A DNA stretch of 64,000 bases, from positions 1 through 64,000 of the forward strand of contig CABYTL010000002.1 of NCBI GenBank assembly GCA_902521805.1, in the 5' to 3' direction. Shown piece after piece: positions 1 to 9,557 of the stretch. The translations under genes were made by a program, and so were the position numbers. The stretch is from an uncultured Pelagibacteraceae bacterium. Lineage in GTDB: Bacteria; Pseudomonadota; Alphaproteobacteria; Pelagibacterales; Pelagibacteraceae. The stretch's first letter is position 1. Each line of letters begins with the position of its first letter. Under the pieces are notes generated by a model, which ran no database searches, was not told the origin of the DNA, and worked only from the letters and a program-made list of their open reading frames with translations.

Positions 1-662
1 AACAAACATACAGCTAAAAAAATTGTTCCAACAAGTACATGGAACCCATGGAATCCAGTTGCCATATAAAATACTGATCCATAAATATGATCTGAAAAAG
101 AAAATGATGCATGTTGATACTCATAAATTTGTAGAAGAGTAAAACAAAACCCTAATATTACAGTCAACCACAAACCTTGAATAAAACTTTTTCTATCATC
201 TTCTAGAAGAGCATGATGAGACCATGTAACTGTAGTTCCTGATAATAATAAAATTAATGTATTAATTAACGGAATATCCCAAGGATCAAATGTTTCGATA
301 TCTTTAGGTGGCCAAACATTTCCTACAAATTCATTTGGAAAAAGACTTACATCAAAGTACGCCCAAAACCATGCAACAAAAAACATGACTTCAGATGCAA
401 TAAATAAAGTCATTCCATAACGATGATGAATTTGTACAACTGGTGTGTGATGTCCTTGATGTTCAGCTTCGATGACCACATCTCTAAACCACATATATGC
501 TCCATAAATTAAGAGAGCAAAACCAAGGTACATACCCCATGATACTTCTGCATGCATGTAATAAACTGCTCCTAATGCTAAAACTAAACAGGAGAAAGAT
601 ACATAGATCGGCCAAGGACTTGGGTCTACTAAATGATAATCGTGTTTTTTTTCAGCTGACAT
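1..662 (-). CDS. coxC: Cytochrome c oxidase subunit III (partial, C-terminus beyond window)
   Basis: Subunit III of the aa3-type terminal oxidase, an inner-membrane protein that supports proton pumping by subunit I. The ATG lies at 662-660 and the frame stays open to base 1, so the C-terminal part is missing. The visible protein starts MSAEKKHDYHLVDPSPWP and has several hydrophobic segments, with family motifs such as SEVMFFVAWFWAYF and a WPP turn, and later GFHGFHV. It is the last visible gene of the coxB-coxA-ctaB-coxF-ctaG-coxC operon and starts 8 bp after the ctaG stop. The call is firm; only the 3' end is unknown. Confidence 0.95.
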   Translation of the reverse strand, partial: MSAEKKHDYHLVDPSPWPIYVSFSCLVLALGAVYYMHAEVSWGMYLGFALLIYGAYMWFRDVVIEAEHQGHHTPVVQIHHRYGMTLFIASEVMFFVAWFWAYFDVSLFPNEFVGNVWPPKDIETFDPWDIPLINTLILLLSGTTVTWSHHALLEDDRKSFIQGLWLTVILGFCFTLLQIYEYQHASFSFSDHIYGSVFYMATGFHGFHVLVGTIFLAVCL

Positions 663-670
663 TTTTTGAA

Positions 671-1204
671 TTATGATTGTTTATAGTATTCTGTCGAGAA
701 AAAAGTATACGACATAGTTACATCTTCTAAATTTTTAACAGTTGGATCATTTACCATCTCTGGATCTAAATAAAAAGTCATTACATATGTTGCTTTTTCA
801 CCAGGTTTTAACTCTTGTTTTTCAAAACAAAAGCAACCTAATTTGCTATAATATTTTCCAAAACTAGAGGGAGAAACATTAAAACTTGCAACTCCAGCTG
901 TTGTTTCTTTGCTGTAATTAATTACCTCAAATTCAATTTTATTTACCTGTCCTACTTTAACATCAATTACGTTAGATTTTGCCTTAAATTCCCATGGTAA
1001 ATTATTTACATTTGTATCGAACCTGACGCTCACAACTTTATCTAACACTATTTTTGGAGAATTACTTGCAATTTGAGTCGTGCCACCAAAGCCGGTAACC
1101 CTACAAAAAAGATCATACAAAGGAACTGCTGCATAGGATAAACCCAACATGAAAACAAAAATACCACCTAGTATTAATGGAGTTAATTTTTTTTTTTCAA
1201 TCAT
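671..1204 (-). CDS. ctaG: Cytochrome c oxidase assembly protein CtaG (Cox11)
   Basis: Membrane-anchored copper chaperone that delivers copper to the CuB site of subunit I. The 177-residue protein has one N-terminal membrane anchor (about residues 9-27) followed by a periplasmic beta-rich domain. The copper-binding C-x-C is visible as CFCF at residues 124-127, followed by KPGE, as in Cox11 proteins. Its ATG overlaps the stop of the upstream 41-residue coxF-like gene in an ATGA, so translation is probably coupled. It lies between ctaB/coxF and coxC, the usual alphaproteobacterial order. Length is normal for the family. Confidence 0.95.
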   Translation of the reverse strand: MIEKKKLTPLILGGIFVFMLGLSYAAVPLYDLFCRVTGFGGTTQIASNSPKIVLDKVVSVRFDTNVNNLPWEFKAKSNVIDVKVGQVNKIEFEVINYSKETTAGVASFNVSPSSFGKYYSKLGCFCFEKQELKPGEKATYVMTFYLDPEMVNDPTVKNLEDVTMSYTFFSTEYYKQS

Positions 1205-1326
1205 ATTGCTCTATCAAATACTCCAGTATTATATAAAGTAAACAAGAAAAGAAATACCATAAAAATAATTATAGCTAGTGCTGTAAGGATATTTTTTTTT
1301 TTTGTTTTTTTATCAGGTATAATCAT
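1201..1326 (-). CDS. coxF: Small single-pass membrane protein, CoxF-like
   Basis: A 41-residue protein that starts MIIPDKKTKKKNILTALA, with a very basic N-terminus, one hydrophobic segment (about residues 13-33) and a short polar tail ending FDRAI. It overlaps ctaB upstream (ATGA at 1326-1323) and ctaG downstream (ATGA at 1204-1201), so it sits exactly between heme O synthase and the copper chaperone. In other Alphaproteobacteria a small one-helix protein, often called CoxF, holds this position and is linked with oxidase assembly. The name therefore rests on position and topology; the sequence is too short for a firm family match. A 12-A run lies within its Lys-rich N-terminus. Confidence 0.75.
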   Translation of the reverse strand: MIIPDKKTKKKNILTALAIIIFMVFLFLFTLYNTGVFDRAI

Positions 1327-2234
1327 AAAATCTTATCTATCAGAAAAAGTACAAAAACCAAAAATAAATAAAGTATTGAATATCCAAATATAGATTTTGC
1401 TTTTTTTGGACTAAATTTATTTTTCTTAAAGTTATAAAGTTCATAACATAAGAAATTATAGTAAATTGTTAATAATAATGATGGAATAAGAAATGTTAAT
1501 CCAACAAAATTTATCAAATATGGAAAAACAATAACAGGCAACATTAATAAGGAGTAAACAAATATATTAATTTTTGTGCTTTCTACACCATTAGTCAATG
1601 GAAGCATTGGAATATTAGCTTTTTTATAATCATCTGATTTATATAGGCTCAAAGCCCAAAAATGAGATGGTGTCCAAAAAAATATAATTAGGAAAAAGGC
1701 TAATGGCTCAATTGATAATGAGCCTGTAGCAATCGTCCATCCAATTACAGGAGGAAAAGCTCCAGCGGCTCCACCGATTACTATATTTTGTGGTGTCCTT
1801 CTTTTAAGCCAAATTGTGTATACAAAAACATAAAATAGAATTGTTAAAAGTAATATGCATGCAGAAATTCTATTTGTAAAATAGTCTAAAGCCACCACTG
1901 AAATGATTGACAATGTAACACCAAAAATCAATGCTTGATTTCTATTCACTTTTCCAGTTGGTATAGGTCTTAAACAAGTTCTAGTCATCAAAGCATCAAG
2001 ATCAGACTCATACCACATATTTAACGCTCCTGCAGCTCCTGCTCCTAAAGAGACTAACAAAATTCCAATTATAGCATCTTTAGTTGATACAAGGTTTGGC
2101 GCTGTCAATAATCCTACAGCACAAGTAAAAATTACCAATGACATCACCCTTGGCTTCATTAGTTTAAATAATTCTGATAAATTAAATAAATCTTCCTGAG
2201 ATAAACTTCTTTTTTTTAATTTTGAACTATCCAT
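1323..2234 (-). CDS. ctaB: Protoheme IX farnesyltransferase (heme O synthase)
   Basis: Transfers a farnesyl group to heme B to give heme O, the precursor of the heme A used by the aa3 oxidase. It is a 303-residue polytopic membrane protein of the UbiA prenyltransferase superfamily. The first aspartate-rich region is visible as YESDLDALMTRT, followed by RPIPTGKV, a hallmark of CtaB/Cox10. It lies directly downstream of coxA (20 bp gap) and its TGA overlaps the ATG of the coxF-like gene. Family length and context agree; no defects are seen. Confidence 0.96.
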   Translation of the reverse strand: MDSSKLKKRSLSQEDLFNLSELFKLMKPRVMSLVIFTCAVGLLTAPNLVSTKDAIIGILLVSLGAGAAGALNMWYESDLDALMTRTCLRPIPTGKVNRNQALIFGVTLSIISVVALDYFTNRISACILLLTILFYVFVYTIWLKRRTPQNIVIGGAAGAFPPVIGWTIATGSLSIEPLAFFLIIFFWTPSHFWALSLYKSDDYKKANIPMLPLTNGVESTKINIFVYSLLMLPVIVFPYLINFVGLTFLIPSLLLTIYYNFLCYELYNFKKNKFSPKKAKSIFGYSILYLFLVFVLFLIDKIL

Positions 2235-2254
2235 TAGTTTTCTTAGCTTTGATT

Positions 2255-4704
<2,450 letters not shown>

Positions 4705-4764
4705 TTTTAATAGTTATATAAAGCTCTTTTGTTAAAATTACACTTTAGTTTTCGCGACAATTTA

Positions 4765-5466
4765 TCAATTAATCACATAATTTATGATCGAAATTGCAGA
4801 TATGACGGCTGTTTCTGATCTTAAAATATTTTCATTAATCTTGATTGCTTGAACCCCGCTAAACGACAGAATCTTTTTCCTCTCAATTTCTGAAAAATCA
4901 CCCTCAGGACCTATAATAATACAAACTGGGCTGTCTATAAGTTTTGATTTATCAATTTTATTATTATTCGAATTTAAATCTGTAAAAATTAAATTTATTG
5001 AATTAGTTTTTAAAAAATTATTTAAACTTTGAGACTCTTCAATCATAGGCACATTTATACGGTTTGATTGTTCACTTGCTTCAATAACAATTTTCTCTAA
5101 TCGCTCTTTATTGATTTTTCTAACTATCGTTCTATCAAAAATAATTGGTACAAATTTTGTTACACCTAATTCTGTTGCCTTTTGAATCATAAAGTTTTGA
5201 TAATTTGATTTAATAGGAGAAAAAGCTAACCATAATTCTTTAATGTTTTCTTTTTGTCTTATTTGCATAGTTATTTTAAATTCAATAATGCTTTTTGATA
5301 TACTCAAAACTTTTGCTTCCCATTCACCATTGCTATTAAATAAAGAAAAAACCTCATTTTCTTTTACTCTCATTACTTTGCTTAAATAGTGTGATTGGGA
5401 CTTGTCTAATTTATCAGTCGTGTTGGTCGATAATGCCCCTGAAAAAAATAATCTTATATTGCTCAT
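4765..5466 (-). CDS. rsmE: 16S rRNA (uracil-1498-N3)-methyltransferase
   Basis: Methylates U1498 of 16S rRNA using S-adenosylmethionine. The 233-residue length and layout fit RsmE: a PUA-like N-terminal domain (HYLSKVMR motif about residue 27) and a SPOUT knot domain with IGPEGDFSEIE near residue 185 and LRSETAVISA near 215. The C-terminal NENILRSETA box is the cofactor-binding knot. It is divergent from the haloacid dehalogenase gene with only 17 bp between start codons, so their promoters must overlap or lie in coding sequence. It is upstream of coxB on the same strand with a 60-bp gap. Confidence 0.95.
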   Translation of the reverse strand: MSNIRLFFSGALSTNTTDKLDKSQSHYLSKVMRVKENEVFSLFNSNGEWEAKVLSISKSIIEFKITMQIRQKENIKELWLAFSPIKSNYQNFMIQKATELGVTKFVPIIFDRTIVRKINKERLEKIVIEASEQSNRINVPMIEESQSLNNFLKTNSINLIFTDLNSNNNKIDKSKLIDSPVCIIIGPEGDFSEIERKKILSFSGVQAIKINENILRSETAVISAISIINYVIN

Positions 5467-5483
5467 TTATGTTAAGTTAGTTT

Positions 5484-6146
5484 ATGAAAAATATTAAAGC
5501 AATAATTTTTGATGCTTATGGAACATTGTTTGATGTCAATTCAGCTGCTGAAAAATGTAAAGATAAAATTGGAGATAAATGGGAAGGTTTTGCAAACTTT
5601 TGGAGAGTTACACAATTAGAATATACTTGGCTTAGAAGTTTAATGAAAAGACACAAAGATTTTTGGCAAGTTACAGAAGATAGTTTAGATAAATCTATGA
5701 AAGCTTTTAACATAAATCCTTCGATGAAAAAGGAGTTATTAGATTTATATAAAGTTCTCTCACCCTTTGAAGAAGTTCCAGAAACTTTAAAAATATTAAA
5801 AGAAAAAAATTTTAAATTAGCTATACTTTCAAATGGAACTCCTTCTCTCTTAAATGAGTTGGTTATGAGTAATAACTTAAATGATTTATTTGATGATTTA
5901 TTTTCTATTGAAGAGGTAGGAATTTATAAACCAGATTCAAAGGTTTACGACTTAGTTATTAGAAAATATAAAATTGAAAAAAACGAAGTTGCTTTCTTGA
6001 GTGCAAATACATGGGATGTGTCAGGTGGAGGAAATTATGGTTTTAACTCGATTTGGGTAAATAGATATAATAGTGTTTTTGATAATTTGGATTATAAACC
6101 TCATTACAAAATAAAAGATATAAGTGAATTAACTAAATTAATTTAA
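5484..6146 (+). CDS. (S)-2-haloacid dehalogenase (type II, HAD superfamily)
   Basis: Likely hydrolyses short L-2-haloalkanoic acids to hydroxy acids. The 220-residue protein shows the L-DEX-type catalytic set: nucleophile Asp10 in FDAYGTLFDV, Thr14, Arg41 in WRVTQLEYTW, Ser116-Asn117 in SNGTP, Lys149 in YKPDSK, and Ser173, Asn175 and Asp178 in LSANTWDVSG. Arg41 and the SxNxWD motif separate haloacid dehalogenases from ordinary HAD phosphatases. It begins a plus-strand run with the CDGSH, pirin and quinone oxidoreductase genes. The natural substrate in the sea is unknown; glycolate-like or halogenated organic acids are guesses. Confidence 0.9.
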   Translation: MKNIKAIIFDAYGTLFDVNSAAEKCKDKIGDKWEGFANFWRVTQLEYTWLRSLMKRHKDFWQVTEDSLDKSMKAFNINPSMKKELLDLYKVLSPFEEVPETLKILKEKNFKLAILSNGTPSLLNELVMSNNLNDLFDDLFSIEEVGIYKPDSKVYDLVIRKYKIEKNEVAFLSANTWDVSGGGNYGFNSIWVNRYNSVFDNLDYKPHYKIKDISELTKLI

Positions 6147-6154
6147 GGGTATAA

Positions 6155-6370
6155 ATGACTAAAGGAGAAAGAGCGGGAGAAGGAGCAATTGCAGTAGACG
6201 TTGAACAAGGTAAAACTTATTTTTGGTGCAGTTGTGGTAAAAGCTCTAAACAACCATTCTGTGATGGCTCACATAATGGAACTGAATTTAATCCTGTGGT
6301 ATATAAAGCCGAATTAACCAAAAAAATGTTTTTTTGTGCTTGTAAACTGACTAACAATCAAACCTTTTGA
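6155..6370 (+). CDS. CDGSH-type iron-sulfur protein, second motif interrupted by TGA
   Basis: A small Fe-S protein of the CDGSH (mitoNEET/CISD3-like) family, which binds a 2Fe-2S cluster through three Cys and one His. Motif one is intact: C-S-C then PFCDGSH. Motif two starts normally with CACKLTNNQTF, but the codon for the third Cys is TGA (6368-6370). The frame continues with DGSHNKK and ends at TAA (6392-6394). Uninterrupted, the protein would be a 79-residue tandem CDGSH protein; as it stands it has 71 residues. The second motif also has Thr where Pro is usual. Real truncation, recoding or sequence error are all possible. It is 8 bp downstream of the dehalogenase gene. Confidence 0.85.
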   Translation: MTKGERAGEGAIAVDVEQGKTYFWCSCGKSSKQPFCDGSHNGTEFNPVVYKAELTKKMFFCACKLTNNQTF

Positions 6371-6432
6371 GACGGTTCACATAACAAAAAGTAACATTGA
6401 AAATTTAAATTTAACAATTACTCTAGTAGAAT

Positions 6433-7266
6433 ATGACAATAGAAGTAGATAAAATTATAGACCCAATTTCAGCCTCTGATGGAGCTGGAGTAAAGTTAAA
6501 AAGAAGTATAGGTGTTGAACCAAATTATTTTGATCCTTTTTTAATGTTAGACGAATTTGGATCTGAAAATAGTGAAGATTATATTGCTGGCTTTCCTGCT
6601 CATCCACATAGAGGTATAGAAACAGTTACTTATATGCTCGCAGGCGACTTTGAGCATAAAGATAGTGCAGGTGGCAAAGGAAGAATGACTGCAGGTGATG
6701 TACAATGGATGAAGACTGGAAGTGGGGTAATTCACTCTGAAATGCCTGCAATGAAAGAAGGTAAACTTCACGGATTTCAATTATGGATAAATATGCCAGC
6801 TAAATTAAAAATGAGTAAACCAGAATACATTTATTTAAATGCAAATAAAATGAGTGTTCATAAAGATAACGATAAGCATGTAAAAGTTATCGCTGGTAAA
6901 TTTGAAAAAGCTGAAGGTCCTATTAAAGAACATAATGTTGAACCTACTTACTTTGATGTTGAGTTGATAAAAGAAAAAGAATTTAATCATAGCCTACCCT
7001 CTGCTCACAACACATTTATATACTTAATCAACGGTGAAATAAAAATTGGAGAAAAAAAACACGATAAACTTAAAGATAGTACTTTAATTTTACTATCAAA
7101 AGGTAAAGCTTTAAAAATCACAGCACAAACTAATGCGAAATTCTTGTTAATTTCAGGAAAACCTATTAATGAGGAAATAGCTAGAGGTGGCCCATTTGTG
7201 ATGAATACTAAAGCTGAAATTTTGCAAGCTGTTCAAGATTATCATAATGGTACTTTCGTAAAATAA
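6433..7266 (+). CDS. Pirin family protein
   Basis: Bicupin protein of the pirin family. Bacterial members include quercetin dioxygenases and redox regulators, and the cellular role is often unknown. The 277-residue length fits. The N-terminal cupin has the metal-binding set HPHRGIETVTYML (near residue 57), the later His in IHSEMP and the GDVQWMKTGSGV strand, all typical of pirins. The C-terminal half contains a second degenerate cupin and the FVMNT motif near the end. It is followed after 3 bp by a quinone oxidoreductase gene, so the two are probably co-transcribed. A role in oxidative or electrophile stress is inference from context. Confidence 0.92.
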   Translation: MTIEVDKIIDPISASDGAGVKLKRSIGVEPNYFDPFLMLDEFGSENSEDYIAGFPAHPHRGIETVTYMLAGDFEHKDSAGGKGRMTAGDVQWMKTGSGVIHSEMPAMKEGKLHGFQLWINMPAKLKMSKPEYIYLNANKMSVHKDNDKHVKVIAGKFEKAEGPIKEHNVEPTYFDVELIKEKEFNHSLPSAHNTFIYLINGEIKIGEKKHDKLKDSTLILLSKGKALKITAQTNAKFLLISGKPINEEIARGGPFVMNTKAEILQAVQDYHNGTFVK

Positions 7267-7269
7267 ATA

Positions 7270-8241
7270 ATGAAATCGATAAAGATAGAAAAGTTTGGAG
7301 GACCAGAAGTTCTTGAAATTAAAGATATAGAAATCGGTAAACCTGGACCTAAAGAAGTGTTGATAAAAAATAATTCTATTGGTCTAAATTTTATAGATAT
7401 CTATCACAGATCCGGTCTTTACCCCATTCCACTTCCTAGCGGTATTGGTCTTGAAGCTTGTGGAATAATTGAAGAAATTGGTTCTGAAGTAAATTTATTC
7501 AAAGTTGGTGATAGAGTAACTCATGCATCAATGCCTATTGGGGCTTATTCAGAAAAACAAATCTTACCAGAAGATAAATTAATTTTTGTACCCGATGGTA
7601 TTTCAGATGAAATAGCTTCATCTATTACATTAAAAGGAATTACTGCTGAATATTTATTACATAGGGCTTACAATTTAAAAAAAGGTGATAAAATTTTATA
7701 TCATGCAGCTGCTGGTGGACTTGGTCAAATTTTATGCTCATGGGCAAATGCTTTAGGAGCCGAAGTGATTGGAACAGTTGGTTCAAAAGCTAAAGAAGAA
7801 ATCGCAAAAAAAAATGGGTGTCATCATGTGATCAATTATTCTGAGAAAAATTTTGTTGATGAGGTAGAAAAAATTGTAGGAAAAAATGGTATAGATGTAG
7901 TTTACGATGGTGTTGGTCAAAAAACATTTAAAGGATCAATTGAAACATTAAGGATAAGAGGGATGATGGTAGCTTTTGGAAATGCATCAGGGTATGTTGA
8001 TACTATTGATGTTAAAAAAGATATTAATGCAAAAGGATTGTTTTTTACAAGACCATCAATTGCACATTATACTGTAACAAGGGAAGAGCTTATCGAGTCT
8101 GCAAAGAAAGTATTTGAAGCAATTTTATCAAAAAAATTCAAAGTTGAAATTTCAAAAAAATATTTTCTTAAAGATGTTGCTCAAGCTCATAAAGATTTGG
8201 AAGCAAGGTTGTTAACAGGGCCAGCTATAATTATTCCCTAG
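7270..8241 (+). CDS. qor: NAD(P)H:quinone oxidoreductase (zinc-free MDR family)
   Basis: Probably reduces quinones or related electrophilic carbonyls with NADPH. The 323-residue protein is a medium-chain dehydrogenase/reductase of the zeta-crystallin/QOR branch. It has a GroES-like N-terminal domain with NFIDIYHRSGLYP, and a Rossmann domain with the AAAGGLGQ nucleotide motif near residue 148. The zinc ligands of alcohol dehydrogenases are absent, as expected for QOR. It is last in the dehalogenase-CDGSH-pirin-qor run. Its stop codon interlocks with the stop of the convergent DUF2721 gene (CTAG at 8238-8241). Confidence 0.93.
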   Translation: MKSIKIEKFGGPEVLEIKDIEIGKPGPKEVLIKNNSIGLNFIDIYHRSGLYPIPLPSGIGLEACGIIEEIGSEVNLFKVGDRVTHASMPIGAYSEKQILPEDKLIFVPDGISDEIASSITLKGITAEYLLHRAYNLKKGDKILYHAAAGGLGQILCSWANALGAEVIGTVGSKAKEEIAKKNGCHHVINYSEKNFVDEVEKIVGKNGIDVVYDGVGQKTFKGSIETLRIRGMMVAFGNASGYVDTIDVKKDINAKGLFFTRPSIAHYTVTREELIESAKKVFEAILSKKFKVEISKKYFLKDVAQAHKDLEARLLTGPAIIIP

Positions 8242-8642
8242 TCTACCTTAACATCCATATCAGACATATGAAGCTTTAGGGCATTAGTTGAAATATGTAT
8301 TTCTCTAATAAAAAAAAGTATCGAGATTATCATTGATAAACAACATGAACCAAAAATTACTCTAGCCATAAAGACTTCATCAAGATATAGAGCGAAAACT
8401 GTTAACATATTAAATAAAAAACCAAAAGCTGCAAACAAAATTGTAAATCTCAAAAGACTTATTCTAGAGCTGAGATTTAAAAATTGATTTTTCCATTCAG
8501 GAGGTATGTGTTTTTCATAAACGTGTTCGTCATGTAATTTTCTTACTAAGTTGCTTAAAGTATGAAACCTATTACTGTAAACTCCCATTAATAGAGGAAT
8601 AGCTGGAAACATCAATGCTGTTACTGTGTAATCGATATTCAT
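8238..8642 (-). CDS. DUF2721 family membrane protein
   Basis: Small membrane protein of unknown function. I use the ATG at 8642 (MNIDYTVTALMFPAIPL, 134 residues). A TTG at 8663 would add seven residues. There are three hydrophobic segments (roughly residues 7-23, 65-86 and 97-115) separated by a basic loop with SNRFHTLSNLVRKLHDEH, which resembles the conserved SNR...L..R.L.. loop of DUF2721. It is convergent with qor (4-bp overlap) and divergent from ubiA. No functional residue can be assigned; the family call is by pattern only. Confidence 0.75.
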   Translation of the reverse strand: MNIDYTVTALMFPAIPLLMGVYSNRFHTLSNLVRKLHDEHVYEKHIPPEWKNQFLNLSSRISLLRFTILFAAFGFLFNMLTVFALYLDEVFMARVIFGSCCLSMIISILFFIREIHISTNALKLHMSDMDVKVD

Positions 8643-8693
8643 TCGAATCAATTTGATTATCAATCTTGTGTTTGTTATTTACAAGTAATTTTT

Positions 8694-9557
8694 ATGGAAC
8701 AAATTAAACTTTTTATTGAATTAACGCGACTAAAAAAACCAATAGGCTTCATGCTATTATTTTGGCCTTGTGCATGGGGTTTAACAGCAGCTTACGATTT
8801 TTCTAATGATAAAAATACTTATTTTTATTATCTAACATTATTTTTTTTAGGCTCTGTTCTGATGAGATCTGCTGGCTGTATCGTCAATGACATAGCAGAT
8901 AGAAAATTTGATAGCAAAGTATCTAGAACTAAAGATAGACCTATTGCATCAGGTAAAATTAATATAATACAAGGAATTTTTTACTCTATAGTTTTGTGCT
9001 TTATTGCATTTATAGTTTTAATCCAATTTAATAATTTAACAATTATCCTAGCTTTAGTTTCTATGCCCCTTGCTTTCACATATCCTTTAATGAAAAGATT
9101 TACATATTGGCCCCAATTATTTTTAGGGATTACATTCAATTATGGATTAATACTTGGATGGACAGCTATTAATGATAAAATAGATATTATACCATTCATT
9201 TTTTATTTGGGAGCCATATTTTGGACACTGGGCTACGATACTATATACGGATATCAAGATATAAAAGATGACGAAATAATTGGACTAAAATCAACTTCAA
9301 TAAAATTTAAAGATAATCCTTATAACTTTCTTACATTATGTTATTCATTTTTTTTATTAAATCTTTTAATCATAGGATTTTATATGAATTTGAACAATTT
9401 TTTTTACTTCATAATAATATTAATAATTATACAAATGTTTTATTTTCAGATTAAAAAACTTAATATAAAAAATAGTATAAATTGTTTAAAAATATTTAAA
9501 TCTAATAATTTTTTAGGTTTTTTAGTTTTGATTAGTTTAATTGTTGGTAAATTATAG
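8694..9557 (+). CDS. ubiA: 4-hydroxybenzoate polyprenyltransferase
   Basis: Joins a polyprenyl chain to 4-hydroxybenzoate in ubiquinone synthesis at the inner membrane. The 287-residue protein is hydrophobic with about eight or nine helices. It shows both Asp-rich motifs of UbiA: NDIADRKFD (near residue 66) and YQDIKDDEIIGLKST (near residue 183). RTKDRPIASGKI follows the first motif, as in UbiA/COQ2. The stop abuts the next gene start (TAG then ATG), so it may be co-transcribed with the lipid A cluster downstream. It supplies quinone for the oxidase chain encoded at the left edge, though indirectly. Confidence 0.95.
   Translation: MEQIKLFIELTRLKKPIGFMLLFWPCAWGLTAAYDFSNDKNTYFYYLTLFFLGSVLMRSAGCIVNDIADRKFDSKVSRTKDRPIASGKINIIQGIFYSIVLCFIAFIVLIQFNNLTIILALVSMPLAFTYPLMKRFTYWPQLFLGITFNYGLILGWTAINDKIDIIPFIFYLGAIFWTLGYDTIYGYQDIKDDEIIGLKSTSIKFKDNPYNFLTLCYSFFLLNLLIIGFYMNLNNFFYFIIILIIIQMFYFQIKKLNIKNSINCLKIFKSNNFLGFLVLISLIVGKL

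Noticed and set aside
6371-6421. SECIS-like hairpin after the CDGSH TGA
   Set aside because: Only a weak AT-rich stem (GTAA..TTG with CAATTAC) lies 20 bp downstream, past the TAA. It lacks a GC stem and the usual placement right after the UGA, so I do not claim selenocysteine.
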